Assembly (NCBI RefSeq): GCF_040545475.1 | Contig: NZ_JBEPMA010000003.1 | Coordinates: forward strand, 1 to 64,000 | Direction of reading: 5' to 3' | DNA from: Peptoniphilus_A olsenii | GTDB lineage: Bacteria > Bacillota > Clostridia > Tissierellales > Peptoniphilaceae | DNA length: 64,000 nucleotides | Shown here: piece by piece, positions 46,875 through 56,188 of the stretch | Layout of the letters: each line of letters begins with the position of its first letter | Numbering within the stretch: the first letter of the stretch is position 1 | Notes under the pieces: model-generated | Databases searched by the model: none | Told to the model about the DNA's origin: nothing | What the model saw: only the letters and a program-made list of their open reading frames with translations | Translations under genes and position numbers: made by a program

Positions 46875-47399
46875 ATGCAAAGAAAAGATATTATGCCCAA
46901 AATTGTTTTCAGATATAAAAGAGAGCTATTGACTTTCTTTAACAAAGGGATATTAAAATTTATCATTGGATTGTGGTCACTATTATTAATTTTCTCTTTG
47001 AGTTTTTATTTTTTGAATAGAGAAAAGTTTATGAATGATTTTCTAATGACCATTGTCTCGTTTTTGATATTAATTGTATTTACGGCAATTATTTATTTTA
47101 GAACAAAGAATTTTTCAAATTATGTCAATAAATTTAAAAAAGAAGGTATTAAGACCGAAGGCAAAATTTTGGATGTTGTCGCAGAAAACGGAGATGTCAA
47201 AAATCCAAGACTTTTAATTGAGTATAATCTGCCCAATAACAAAAAGAAAGATAAATTTTTATCTGAACCTGTAACTGGTGATCCATCACTTTTACTGAGT
47301 TCAAGAGATGTAGATGTGTATATTTTAGATGGTAATAAATTTGCCACAAATTTTAAATTGGCATTTGATAAACAAAGACCTTATGGAAAAAGACGTTAA
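46875..47399 (+). CDS. Membrane protein of unknown function (DUF3592-like)
   Basis: A 174-residue protein; ATG 46875 is preferred over GTG 46863 because GGAGG lies between them. Two hydrophobic segments (about residues 26-47 and 58-76) precede a soluble beta-rich domain (about 90-165) with EGKILDVVAENGD and a DVDVYILDGNKF ending, the layout of DUF3592-type proteins. The gene at 48369 has a similar build. Function is unknown. Confidence 0.75.
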   Translation: MQRKDIMPKIVFRYKRELLTFFNKGILKFIIGLWSLLLIFSLSFYFLNREKFMNDFLMTIVSFLILIVFTAIIYFRTKNFSNYVNKFKKEGIKTEGKILDVVAENGDVKNPRLLIEYNLPNNKKKDKFLSEPVTGDPSLLLSSRDVDVYILDGNKFATNFKLAFDKQRPYGKRR

Positions 47400-47414
47400 T
47401 AATTGGAGGATATG

Positions 47415-48353
47415 ATGAAAGTTCTTACAAGTGCTAGGATTGCACGTAAATTTGAACCAAAAATGAAAGAGCTTGGCTATGAAGTGATAACTTTTGATAA
47501 AGAAGATGTCAATGAAAAAGAAGATTACGGTGAAGATATTATAATAGCATCTATGGATATAATTGGCATGGATTTGAGTAAACACAAAAATTTAAAATAT
47601 ATATTTACAATATCTGTGGGAATTGATTATCTTGACCTAGAGCTTTTGAAAGAAAACAATATTATATTGACTAACAATAATGGAGTATATTCCGAACCGA
47701 TTGCCGAATGGATTGTTTATAGCTTATTGCAAATTGAAAAATCTGATAGATTTAATATTAAAAATCAGGAGAATAAGATTTGGAAACCTAGAGTACATTC
47801 TTATAACCTGTACGGGAAGAGAGCTTTATTTTTGGGCACAGGTTCTATTGCACAAGCAGGAGCCAAAAGGCTCTCTGGTTTTGAGATGGAGTTAAATGGA
47901 TTTAACACAGATGGCAGAAAGATTGAGCCCTTTATCAATGTATATTCATTAGATGAATTGGATGATGTTGTATCTAATATGGATTATATAATTATGTGCC
48001 TTCCTGGAACAGACGAAACTTATCATTTCTTGAATGAAGGAAGAATTGCAGAAATGAAAGATGGAGTAGTTCTTGTAAATATATCAAGAGGATCTACAAT
48101 AGATGAAAAAGCTTTGATAAAAGCACTACAAAATGGCAAAATTAGAGCTGCTGCTCTAGATGTATTTGAAAATGAACCATTAGATAAAAATTCACCACTG
48201 TGGGAAATGGAAAATGTATATATCTATCCTCATATTTCTTTTAGTTCTGAAGATCACGAAGAAAGAGAGTTTAGGACTGCCCTTCATAATTTAAGATCTT
48301 TAAAAGGTGAGAGTGATTTGATTAATATTATTGATTATGAAAAGGGATATTGA
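47415..48353 (+). CDS. D-isomer-specific 2-hydroxyacid dehydrogenase
   Basis: A 312-residue NAD(P)-dependent oxidoreductase. ATG 47415 is the best start (4 bases after GGAGGA). Motifs are the Rossmann loop FLGTGSIAQ, ISRGSTIDE with the substrate Arg, DVFENEPL with the catalytic Glu and YPHIS with the catalytic His. It interconverts a 2-ketoacid and a D-2-hydroxyacid; whether lactate, phosphoglycerate or a branched analogue is not clear. Confidence 0.9.
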   Translation: MKVLTSARIARKFEPKMKELGYEVITFDKEDVNEKEDYGEDIIIASMDIIGMDLSKHKNLKYIFTISVGIDYLDLELLKENNIILTNNNGVYSEPIAEWIVYSLLQIEKSDRFNIKNQENKIWKPRVHSYNLYGKRALFLGTGSIAQAGAKRLSGFEMELNGFNTDGRKIEPFINVYSLDELDDVVSNMDYIIMCLPGTDETYHFLNEGRIAEMKDGVVLVNISRGSTIDEKALIKALQNGKIRAAALDVFENEPLDKNSPLWEMENVYIYPHISFSSEDHEEREFRTALHNLRSLKGESDLINIIDYEKGY

Positions 48354-48368
48354 TAGAGGTGCATTATT

Positions 48369-48764
48369 TTGAATTTTGATTTAAATTCATTTTTAATAAA
48401 TTTTGGTGTAGCTATAATTTTCATTTGGGGTGTATATTATTTTATATTAAGAAAAAATCCTAAATACAGAAAATCGCTACGCAAAGAGTGTTCAGCAAAA
48501 ACTGTGGGCGAAATACTTGAGTACAAAGACCCTAAATTTGGCAAAGAAACTATTAAAGTTTTATACTTTGTAGATGGGAAAAAATATATAATAAAAGATG
48601 AAGTGACTAGAAAGAAAACTGATGTAAAAAGAGTGGGCATGGTACCTGTGTCATTTACAGAAAAAACGGGAATTAAAGATTTGAAACAAGGATCTAAAGT
48701 GGATATCTATTATAAACCAAGTGATCCAAATATTTCTTATATAGCTGGAAATTTAGGAGAATAA
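48369..48764 (+). CDS. Small membrane protein of unknown function (DUF3592-like)
   Basis: A 131-residue protein starting at TTG 48369 with GAGGTG upstream. One N-terminal membrane segment (about 9-28) is followed by a soluble beta domain with TVGEILEYKDPKFG and DIYYKPSDPN, again DUF3592-like and reminiscent of the gene at 46875. It is 2 bases from the next gene. Function is unknown. Confidence 0.7.
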   Translation: MNFDLNSFLINFGVAIIFIWGVYYFILRKNPKYRKSLRKECSAKTVGEILEYKDPKFGKETIKVLYFVDGKKYIIKDEVTRKKTDVKRVGMVPVSFTEKTGIKDLKQGSKVDIYYKPSDPNISYIAGNLGE

Positions 48765-48765
48765 A

Positions 48766-49074
48766 ATGGAACAAAATATTAAGAGAATACAAGAAATGGA
48801 AAAGATTTTAGATGAATACTCTATATTATTAGAAAATTTTAACGAATCTTTTGACAAACTTCTAAAATATCAAGATAGATATGCTAAGCTGAGGGATTAT
48901 TACGGAAGTGAAGAATATTTTGAAGATTTGGATAGGTCAAATGCAGGTGAGTTCCCAAGTGATTTAAAATGTGGAGTTTTATCTGAAGATTTGGTCTACA
49001 ACTTGATAGGAGACAACTTTCAAACAGCAATAAAAATGCTTGAGCTCGCAACTCAAATGATAAAAGAAGATTAA
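48766..49074 (+). CDS. DUF4298-family small protein
   Basis: A 102-residue helical, soluble protein with the DUF4298 features: an N-terminal helix MEQNIKRIQEMEKILDEYS, the YYGSEEYFEDL segment and LKCGVLSEDLVYNLI near the C-terminus. No activity is known for the family. It directly follows the small membrane protein gene and is probably co-transcribed. Confidence 0.82.
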   Translation: MEQNIKRIQEMEKILDEYSILLENFNESFDKLLKYQDRYAKLRDYYGSEEYFEDLDRSNAGEFPSDLKCGVLSEDLVYNLIGDNFQTAIKMLELATQMIKED

Positions 49075-49124
49075 CTAAAGCCTGTTACTTTGTATTTTCT
49101 ACAAAATAGCAGACTTTTGAAATT

Positions 49125-49463
49125 CTATTCAAATATTTGTCTTACAAAACTATTTACAAAACTCAATACTATTGAAGCCCAAAAGGCTGTACCAAAACTT
49201 GCGATATATGCATTTGGTGTAAATTTAAATGCTATCATAAGTACAATTGCATTTACTACTAATGAGAAAATACCAAAAGTAAGTATAGTCAGTGGTAGTG
49301 AAAGTAGTTTTAGTATTGGTTTGATAAAGATATTTACAAGTCCTAATACTATTGCAAGCACGAGTATTGCTCCGCTACTATAAAAATGAATGCTTTTAAA
49401 TAAAAGATCAATTACATAAATTGAAATAAAATTAGCAATTAGAGTTGCTGCTACTGAAGTCAT
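49125..49463 (-). CDS. Phage holin superfamily IV-like four-helix membrane protein
   Basis: A 112-residue protein with four hydrophobic segments and GLVNIFIKPILKLLSLPLTI, characteristic of the family named after a mycobacteriophage holin (YvlD-like). Despite the name, such chromosomal genes are not evidence of a prophage. ATG 49463 follows GGGGAGGTG; the frame is open 7 codons upstream. Confidence 0.85.
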   Translation of the reverse strand: MTSVAATLIANFISIYVIDLLFKSIHFYSSGAILVLAIVLGLVNIFIKPILKLLSLPLTILTFGIFSLVVNAIVLMIAFKFTPNAYIASFGTAFWASIVLSFVNSFVRQIFE

Positions 49464-49505
49464 TACTTCACCTCCCCTTTTCAATTTATAGTTACCCTCA
49501 AAGTC

Positions 49506-50882
49506 TTATTTATAAAACTTTCTTATTATATCTAAATCTCTTTCTTTATAAGGATGCTCTCTGAATTTGATATCGAAGAAATTAGATTTGTAAAGGCAAG
49601 TCCTTTTGCGTGTGAAAGCTTCAAAGCTTGCTTTGCCATGATAATTTCCAATGCCAGAGTTTTTAACACCTCCAAAGGGTGCTTTGTTAGATGCCATATG
49701 CATTATAGTGTCGTTTATGCAAACTCCACCTGAATTTATATTAGAAATAATTTTATCTACAAACATTTCATCTTTAGAAAAAATATACATTGAGAGAGGA
49801 TTTTTATTTCTATTTACTATATCAATTATATCTGAGAGTTTTTCAAAAGTCAGAATTGGCAATACTGGTCCAAAGATTTCTTCATTCATCACATCGCTAT
49901 CTAGGGATGGCGAGTCAATTATTACTGGGCAGATTTTGAGTTTATTTTCTTCGAAATGAGGCACGTCTAATTGAGCAAAAAGTGCATTTCCTTCAATTAA
50001 ATTGACAATTCTATTGAAATGTTTTTCGTTTATTATTTTGCCAAAATTTTTGTTGTAATAATCAGGAGTTGGAAGTGATTTTTTAATTTGTACCAGTATT
50101 TCATATATTAAATCTTTTTTTATAGATTTGTGGCAAATCACATAATCTGGTGCTACACATGTTTGACCAGCATTTAATAGTTTGCCAAAAACTATTCGCC
50201 TAGCTGTCTTTTTTATATTTACATTTTCGTCTACTATTGTAGGTGATTTTCCCCCAAGTTCTAAAGTTATTGGAGTTAGATTTTCCGCTGCTGCTTTCAT
50301 CACTATTTTTCCAACTCTGGGGCTACCAGTAAAGAATATATAGTCAAAATTTTTCTTTAGTAATTCTGAACTTATTTCTTCGCCTCCATTTACAACTTGA
50401 ACTCTATCATCTGATATTTCTTTTAGGATTTTTTCAATCCAATAAGAAGTGTTTGGTGCATACTCTGATGGTTTTAATATTACAGAGTTGCCGCCTGCTA
50501 TAGCTCCCACAAGTGGAGTTAGACTCAAATTTAGGGGATAGTTCCAAGGTGAAATTATAAGTACTACTCCGTGGGGCTGGTGAATTACTTTTAATTTGCC
50601 AGGAAACTGAGTTAGTGATATTATCGGTTTTTGTGGTGCAGATATTTTTGTTAAATTCTTTTTAAAATAATTAATCTCCTCATATACAATGCCTAATTCT
50701 GTCATAAATCCTTCTGCTCTAGATTTGCCCAAGTCTTTTTTTAATGCGTTTAATAGTTTGTCTTCGTATTTTTGCAGTGTATTTTTAAGTACTGTCAAAA
50801 AATATATGCGTCCATCTATGTCTTTTGTCTTTTCGCTTTTATAATATTTGCAAGCCTTGTCAAAAATTAAATCTAATTCCAT
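49506..50882 (-). CDS. Aldehyde dehydrogenase
   Basis: A 458-residue NAD(P)-dependent class-3-like aldehyde dehydrogenase. Motifs are ISPWNYPLNLSL, FTGSPRVGK (cofactor binding), TLELGGKSP (general-base Glu), NAGQTCVAPDY (catalytic Cys) and EEIFGPVLPI. ATG 50882 is chosen over GTG 50894. The length and C-terminal tail resemble membrane-associated fatty-aldehyde types. It is divergent from the GcvT-like gene; the two promoters share a 12-base inverted repeat. Confidence 0.93.
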   Translation of the reverse strand: MELDLIFDKACKYYKSEKTKDIDGRIYFLTVLKNTLQKYEDKLLNALKKDLGKSRAEGFMTELGIVYEEINYFKKNLTKISAPQKPIISLTQFPGKLKVIHQPHGVVLIISPWNYPLNLSLTPLVGAIAGGNSVILKPSEYAPNTSYWIEKILKEISDDRVQVVNGGEEISSELLKKNFDYIFFTGSPRVGKIVMKAAAENLTPITLELGGKSPTIVDENVNIKKTARRIVFGKLLNAGQTCVAPDYVICHKSIKKDLIYEILVQIKKSLPTPDYYNKNFGKIINEKHFNRIVNLIEGNALFAQLDVPHFEENKLKICPVIIDSPSLDSDVMNEEIFGPVLPILTFEKLSDIIDIVNRNKNPLSMYIFSKDEMFVDKIISNINSGGVCINDTIMHMASNKAPFGGVKNSGIGNYHGKASFEAFTRKRTCLYKSNFFDIKFREHPYKERDLDIIRKFYK

Positions 50883-50900
50883 ATTATCACCCACTTAAAT

Positions 50901-50969
50901 TATACCCAAACTTTGTTTTTATCTATTGTCCAAAGTCCCTTTTGTTTTTGAATTTAGAGTTTGGGTATA
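50901..50969. promoter_or_regulatory. Divergent promoters with matching 12-base inverted repeat
   Basis: TATACCCAAACT (50901-50912) and AGTTTGGGTATA (50958-50969) are perfect inverted copies, each covering the -10 region facing its gene (TATAAT toward the aldehyde dehydrogenase, TATATT toward the GcvT-like gene). TTGTTT at 50942-50947 could be the plus-strand -35. Confidence 0.55.
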
Positions 50970-51018
50970 TTGATATTAGAAGTTTAATCGGTTAATGTAA
51001 TAAAATGAGGTGAATGTA

Positions 51019-52029
51019 ATGGCTGATCTTAAACTTATGAGAAAAGAGCATGAAACTGTAAGAAATAATGTTGGTTATTATGATTTTACTCACCAACTAT
51101 TAGAGGTTACAGGAAAGGATGCTGCAAAATTTTTGGACAATATGTTTGTCAATGGTATCGAGAATATTGATGTAGGTAAAGCTGTCTATACAACAATGTT
51201 AAATGAAGATGGAATAATCATTGACGATGTTATTGTGTTTAGACTAGGTGATGAAAAATTCTGGGTTTCTACTCTTTATATTGATGATATGATTAAATGG
51301 TTTGACAAACATAAAAAGAACGAAACTCTAAATTACGTAAATATCACTGATAATGTTACAATGTTTGCAATTCAAGGTCCAAAGTCGCGTGATTTAGTTA
51401 ACTCAATTGTAGAAAATAATGTCAATGATTTACAATTTTTTAATATAATTGGCAACAAAGTGAAAGATTTAGATATCAAAGTAGCTAGAGCTGGCTTTAC
51501 TGGTGAACTTGGATATGAATTTTATGTGGACAGTTCAAAAAAAGGATTGTTAGAGAAAGAAATAGTAGAAAAGGGAAAAGATTTTGGACTGGAAAATATC
51601 ACAACTGATGTAATAGTTGGTTCTTTACCTGCTGAAAAAGGTTATGTGCTGATGAGTGATTTAGAAGGGACAAACCCACTAGAAGTGGGCTATGGCTGGA
51701 CTGTAGATTGGGATAGCAAATTTGTAGGAAAGGATAAATTGCTCAAAGAAAAATATAATATAACTAGAGATTTATTAGGATTTACTGTAAATGATGATTC
51801 TACTGTAGCCTCTGGCGACGACATATTTGCTCGTGGTGAAAAAGTGGGTAAAGTTACTAAATTCACTTATGGATTTACTGTTGAAAAAAATATTGGTTAC
51901 GCATTAATTGATATTACAAAAGTAAAAATTGGTGATAAAGTGACAATCAAAACTTCAAATGGAGATGTAGAAGTAATTTTAACAAATAGAGTGTTCTATG
52001 ATGAAGATGACGAGAGAGTAAGAGCTTAA
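51019..52029 (+). CDS. GcvT-family aminomethyltransferase-like protein
   Basis: A 336-residue folate-binding protein with the GcvT fold: YYDFTHQLLEVTGKDAAKFL at the N-terminus, FAIQGPKSRDL, ARAGFTGELGYEFYV, and a C-terminal beta-barrel (KVGKVTKFTYGF...NIGYALI). ATG 51019 is used (GAGGTGA upstream). No gcvP, gcvH or other glycine-cleavage gene is near, so it may serve a different methyl- or methylene-transfer reaction. The next gene follows 17 bases on. Confidence 0.87.
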   Translation: MADLKLMRKEHETVRNNVGYYDFTHQLLEVTGKDAAKFLDNMFVNGIENIDVGKAVYTTMLNEDGIIIDDVIVFRLGDEKFWVSTLYIDDMIKWFDKHKKNETLNYVNITDNVTMFAIQGPKSRDLVNSIVENNVNDLQFFNIIGNKVKDLDIKVARAGFTGELGYEFYVDSSKKGLLEKEIVEKGKDFGLENITTDVIVGSLPAEKGYVLMSDLEGTNPLEVGYGWTVDWDSKFVGKDKLLKEKYNITRDLLGFTVNDDSTVASGDDIFARGEKVGKVTKFTYGFTVEKNIGYALIDITKVKIGDKVTIKTSNGDVEVILTNRVFYDEDDERVRA

Positions 52030-52046
52030 TAATACAAGGAGAGATT

Positions 52047-52379
52047 ATGAAAAAAATAGCATTTTTTGCATTTAGAAATAATAAAATGTGTTTTCAACAT
52101 ATACTTCTAAATGCAATTGATATCAAAGAAAAGGGCGGAGAGTCTAAAATTATTTTTGAAGGCGAGGCAGTTTTATTGCCCCAAGTTTTGACAGATAATC
52201 CATTATATAAAAAAGCAAAAGATATGGACTTAATTGAAGGTGTATGTGAAGCTTGTTCAAAGATGATGGAAGTTTATGATGTAAATAAAAAGCTCGATAT
52301 AAATTTTTTAAATGATTTAAATGGACATCCGGCCATGGCTAAATATCTTGAAAAGGGTTATGAGATTGTGACATTATAA
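52047..52379 (+). CDS. DsrE-like small cytosolic protein
   Basis: A 110-residue protein starting KKIAFFAFRNNKMCFQHILL, with EGVCEACSKMMEVYDV and GHPAMAKYLEKGYEIV near the end. It resembles the DsrE/DsrF-like sulfur-relay fold family of small proteins common in anaerobes. A Cys-x-x-Cys pair and a third Cys are present, but no function is established. It lies in one operon with the GcvT-like gene. Confidence 0.72.
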   Translation: MKKIAFFAFRNNKMCFQHILLNAIDIKEKGGESKIIFEGEAVLLPQVLTDNPLYKKAKDMDLIEGVCEACSKMMEVYDVNKKLDINFLNDLNGHPAMAKYLEKGYEIVTL

Positions 52380-52463
52380 TTTGTGATTTAATGTTTGACT
52401 TTTTTAACATAGTATTTTAGATTTAGATATTTAGTAATTTTTGGTATCTAATTAAAAATAAGT

Positions 52464-52500
52464 TGGGACCTAGAATTTTGTAGATTCTTGGTCCCATTTT
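52464..52500 (+). terminator. Rho-independent terminator
   Basis: TGGGACCTAGAA (52464-52475) and TTCTTGGTCCCA (52485-52496) then TTTT; 84 bases past the DsrE-like gene. Confidence 0.8.
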
Positions 52501-52660
52501 TAAATTTAATTGTATAATTTATTGTTAAATTTTATTTAATACGAGTTTACTCATAAATTTTGGTACCTGGTGAGAGTCTAATTCACGATTAATTTTAGTT
52601 TAAAAATATCCAAGACATGCGAATTATTTGTAGCGAGCAATATAAAAACAATAGTAAAAA

Positions 52661-53146
52661 TTAACTTTTTTGACTTTGGTCTATTAGATAATCCATAGCT
52701 ATCATCATGGCTACAATTAAATCCATATGCTCTTCGTCATATATTTCTATTTCGAAGCAGTCGCCAAAGCTTAAAAGTTTTCTTACCATTCTACCCAATT
52801 CATTATTGTCAGCTTTGATTACAAAATTGTGTGAGAAAAAATCCCCTTCAATTTCTATATTCATCTCAGAATATAAAACATCTATGGCTCTTGTAAATAT
52901 TGTGAAACGAGATTTAAGTTTTATAGTTTCGCCATTTTTAAAATTAATATTAAATTCCGGCAATAAATTAAATAGTTCTTTTTCTATCACAAATAGCTCG
53001 TTGTGATTTTTGTCAGACACATGCACTTTAAGACCAACCCAAGTAAAGTCTTCGTCCACATAATAGATTACTTCTTCGTTCTCATCTAGTATTGGGTAAT
53101 GATCAGTTATTTTGAAAACTTTTTGTTTTATATATAATTTTTTCAT
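52661..53146 (-). CDS. LURP-one-related (YxjI-like) protein
   Basis: A 161-residue soluble, beta-rich protein beginning MKKLYIKQKVFKITDHYPIL, a typical start of the LURP-one/YxjI family (Tubby-like fold). The conserved repeat DENEEVIYYVDEDFTWVG and a C-terminal helix (IVAMMIAMDYLID) are present. The function is unknown; Tubby-like folds can bind membrane lipids. RBS is AAAGGAG. Confidence 0.8.
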   Translation of the reverse strand: MKKLYIKQKVFKITDHYPILDENEEVIYYVDEDFTWVGLKVHVSDKNHNELFVIEKELFNLLPEFNINFKNGETIKLKSRFTIFTRAIDVLYSEMNIEIEGDFFSHNFVIKADNNELGRMVRKLLSFGDCFEIEIYDEEHMDLIVAMMIAMDYLIDQSQKS

Positions 53147-53310
53147 AAAAACTCCTTTAAACTTTGAAAAGATGACTTATTTCTATATAATATAATTATG
53201 GTTTATTATTAATGAAATTACAAATAAATTAAGTAAAATATTGAAAAAATTTTGTTTTATTTCATTATAATAACTGAGGACACATAATTTTTTACAACCA
53301 GGAGGTATAT

Positions 53311-54090
53311 ATGAAACGAGAATACAGCTACGTACCAATTATATTAATACTTATAATCAATGCAGCAATAATTGGGATGCTTGCTAATATGGATATAGAT
53401 ACAACTTATATTCAAGCTATAATTGGTACCATTTCAAACTTTATGATATGTTCTGCTCTATTACATACAAGACGTGGTGGAGTTGCGGAATACTTTTCAA
53501 ATATCAAAAGATTTAATATAAGAGCGTTACTTGTAAATATAATTGCGTCATTGGGCAGTTTCTTATTTCTATTTATATTTACAACATTATCAGCAGGAGG
53601 AGTCATACTTACTAAGAAAGGTGCAACTCCTGGCAGTATTATAGGCATGGTTATAGCATTGGGTATTGCCACTATAATAGTATCACTTTTACTTAACTAC
53701 ACAAATTTTGTCTTAGTTGATGAGAGATATAAAGATTATTCTTTTGGTAAAATATTTAAATTAATAATAAAAACTGGATATAATCTAACTTTCGAAAGTA
53801 TAAAAGTGTGGGCAAAATTTTATATAATCCCTGCAATTATTGTTCTCATAAATATTGTTCTAATTGTTATGGGAGAAGAAAATCAAATGGTCTCTTTCGG
53901 TATTCTGTTGATAGTTGCAATGTTTATTAGTTTTATTTATTTATTCTTTATAACTCCTGTATATCTGGCGAGATTGTCCGATGTATATATAGACAACACA
54001 GGCTACGATATTTTTAAGGATTATAATAACGATAATATGGAAGAAAATTCGCAAGATGATATTAATAATATTGAAAAATTTGATGAATAA
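53311..54090 (+). CDS. Multipass membrane protein of unknown function
   Basis: A 259-residue protein with six hydrophobic segments (about residues 8-27, 33-51, 68-97, 110-132, 170-190 and 197-219) and an acidic Asn/Asp-rich tail. RBS is AGGAGG, 5 to 6 bases before ATG. No motif identifies a family. Neighbours do not suggest a role. Confidence 0.75.
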   Translation: MKREYSYVPIILILIINAAIIGMLANMDIDTTYIQAIIGTISNFMICSALLHTRRGGVAEYFSNIKRFNIRALLVNIIASLGSFLFLFIFTTLSAGGVILTKKGATPGSIIGMVIALGIATIIVSLLLNYTNFVLVDERYKDYSFGKIFKLIIKTGYNLTFESIKVWAKFYIIPAIIVLINIVLIVMGEENQMVSFGILLIVAMFISFIYLFFITPVYLARLSDVYIDNTGYDIFKDYNNDNMEENSQDDINNIEKFDE

Positions 54091-54119
54091 TATTTATAAT
54101 TTAATTTGAAATTAATATG

Positions 54120-54152
54120 AGAGGTTTACCTAAATGGTGAATCTCTTTTTTA
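54120..54152 (+). terminator. Rho-independent terminator
   Basis: AGAGGTTTACC (54120-54130) and GGTGAATCTCT (54136-54146), with two wobble pairs, then TTTTTT. Confidence 0.75.
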
Positions 54153-54364
54153 TTTATATTTGCAAGCTAAATAAATATAATTTAGAATTTTTTCTCAAAT
54201 AATGTTTTAAAAATCTTAAAGTGATTAAGAATTTATTAAAAAATCTATTAAAAGATGAAATCTTTACACTTAAGAAGTAAAATAATGTTAACACTTTTAA
54301 TTGGAAATTATAAAACACAGACTGATTGTATATTTAATAAAATAGTTAATATTAGGAGGAAGAG

Positions 54365-55234
54365 ATGCTTATAAATATAATTCATGGGTTTTGCATGGCT
54401 TTGGCAGACTCAGTGCCAGGGGTTAGTGGCGGAACTATAGCATTTATTTTAGGTTTTTATGATAAATTTATAGAAAATTTGCACAATTTTTTTGAAAATA
54501 AAGTAGAGAGAAAAACAGCCTTTTTATACTTGTCCAATTTAGGTTTAGGTTGGATTATTGGATTTATAATATCTATAACATTAATATCAAAGCTACTTGA
54601 AGCAAACATACACATGCTTAGTTCATTATTCTTAGGACTTACAATCAGTTCAATTCCTTTTGTAATTAAATCTGAAAAAGATAATTTACTTTCTCATAAA
54701 AGATATTATTATTTTTCATTTATAGGATTTATGGTGGTAATAGCACTTGTGTTTTTGAGACATACAAATACTATGATAGGAACAATGGATCTTAGAGAAA
54801 TAAATTTAATAAGTGGAATTTATATTTTTTTTAGTGGTGCCGTTGCCATATCTGCGATGGTACTGCCTGGAATTTCTGGTTCGTCCATTCTTTTGATTGC
54901 AGGTCTTTATATGCCTATGGTTGAGGCTGTAAACGAAGTGATGAAATTAAAATTTGAAAAACTATCAGCCCTTTTCATTTTAATACTTGGAATATTATGC
55001 GGAATTTTTATATCTGTAAAAATACTTAGAAATGCTATGAGAAAAAATAGAGAAAAAATGATTTATTTAATTATAGGTATGATTGTAGGATCCTTAGTTG
55101 CAATAATAATGGGACCGACAACATTAAACAGTTATACCGAACCATTGAATTTCGCAAATTTTAATATATTTGGATTTTTAATAGGTGTAATTATTTTATT
55201 TATATTGGAAGTTTTAAAAATATCAACTCACTGA
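54365..55234 (+). CDS. DUF368-family membrane protein (candidate undecaprenyl-phosphate translocase)
   Basis: A 289-residue protein with about eight hydrophobic segments. The family signature occurs twice, as expected for its inverted-repeat build: GFCMALADSVPGVSGGTIAF near the start and GAVAISAMVLPGISGSSILL in the middle. DUF368 proteins (PopT) have been linked to recycling undecaprenyl phosphate across the membrane for wall synthesis. RBS is AGGAGG. The following lipid-kinase gene could act on the same membrane-lipid economy. Confidence 0.9.
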   Translation: MLINIIHGFCMALADSVPGVSGGTIAFILGFYDKFIENLHNFFENKVERKTAFLYLSNLGLGWIIGFIISITLISKLLEANIHMLSSLFLGLTISSIPFVIKSEKDNLLSHKRYYYFSFIGFMVVIALVFLRHTNTMIGTMDLREINLISGIYIFFSGAVAISAMVLPGISGSSILLIAGLYMPMVEAVNEVMKLKFEKLSALFILILGILCGIFISVKILRNAMRKNREKMIYLIIGMIVGSLVAIIMGPTTLNSYTEPLNFANFNIFGFLIGVIILFILEVLKISTH

Positions 55235-55250
55235 ATTGAGAGTTTTAAAT

Positions 55251-55279
55251 TTGTTTTAATAATTATAATTTACTATAAT
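55251..55279 (+). promoter_or_regulatory. Promoter placing transcription start at the lipid-kinase ATG
   Basis: TTGTTT (55251-55256), a 17-base spacer and TATAAT (55274-55279). The ATG at 55286 starts 6 bases after the -10 hexamer, where transcription normally begins, and no Shine-Dalgarno precedes it. Confidence 0.65.
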
Positions 55280-55285
55280 TGGGTT

Positions 55286-56158
55286 ATGGATAATCTAATA
55301 GTAATAAGTTCTAAATCGGGCAGAGGAAGATATAAAAAACTCGAGGAAGAACTTCTAAAAGTATATAAACCTGAAAACATAAAAATTACAGAAAATAGTG
55401 AAGATATAAAAAATTTTGCAAAAGACTTTATAAAAAGAGGAGAGGGAGTTTTCTTGCTATGTGGTGGAGATGGAAGTCTTGCCGAAGCTGCAGAGGTCTT
55501 GCGAGGAACTAATACAGCAATGGGGCTTATACCCTTTGGAACAGGAAATGACTTTTCTAAAAATTTTAATTACAATAACTTTCGAGTTAAAGACACACTT
55601 GTGCCAACAATTAAACCGATAGATTTAATTGAGGTAAATGGAAAAATTTGTGTAAATGTATTGAGCCTTGGATTTGATACGAATGTATTAGTGCATGCCT
55701 ATGACTTAAAGAAGAAATATCCATTTTTAGGAAAATCTACATTTTTATATGGTGTAATAAAAAGTTTAATGAATATTGAATACACAAATCTTGAAATAAA
55801 ATTAGTAGATAATTTAAACCGAGAAATAAAGATAGAAGATGAATTTTTGATATCTGCACTTTGCAATGGTTCTTATTATGGATCTGGATTTCAACCTGCA
55901 CCATTTGCTAAATTAGATGACGGACTGTTGAATTTAGTAACAGCTCCTAGATTTAAATTAAAAGATATAATCCCACTTCTGTATTCATATAGAAAAGGAA
56001 CTCATTTAAAAGACGAAAAAATCAAAGAATTTTTAGTTAAATCAGGTGAGATAAAATCGGATAAGGAATTTATATATAATATAGATGGGGAGATTTATAA
56101 AACGAAAGAATTAAAATTTAAAGTACTCGAGAAAAATTTAAAATGGGCTTATTTTTAA
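55286..56158 (+). CDS. Diacylglycerol/lipid kinase (DagK family)
   Basis: A 290-residue lipid kinase with the catalytic-domain motifs LCGGDGSLAEAAE (nucleotide loop) and IPFGTGNDFSKNF, and the GSGFQPAPFAKLDDGLLNLV segment. It phosphorylates diacylglycerol or a related lipid at the membrane surface, feeding phosphatidate back into phospholipid synthesis. The ATG lacks a ribosome binding site and sits at the expected transcription start, so the mRNA may be leaderless. A downstream alternative start would remove the conserved first strand, so ATG 55286 is kept. Confidence 0.9.
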   Translation: MDNLIVISSKSGRGRYKKLEEELLKVYKPENIKITENSEDIKNFAKDFIKRGEGVFLLCGGDGSLAEAAEVLRGTNTAMGLIPFGTGNDFSKNFNYNNFRVKDTLVPTIKPIDLIEVNGKICVNVLSLGFDTNVLVHAYDLKKKYPFLGKSTFLYGVIKSLMNIEYTNLEIKLVDNLNREIKIEDEFLISALCNGSYYGSGFQPAPFAKLDDGLLNLVTAPRFKLKDIIPLLYSYRKGTHLKDEKIKEFLVKSGEIKSDKEFIYNIDGEIYKTKELKFKVLEKNLKWAYF

Positions 56159-56188
56159 ACTGTGGATTTTTTTCGCAGTTTTTTTTAA
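56157..56188 (+). terminator. Rho-independent terminator
   Basis: AAACTGTG (56157-56164, including the stop codon region) and CGCAGTTT (56174-56181) followed by T6. Confidence 0.75.

Noticed and set aside
49125..49463. Holin-like gene as a sign of a prophage.
   Set aside because: No other phage gene is nearby and this family is common in bacterial chromosomes.
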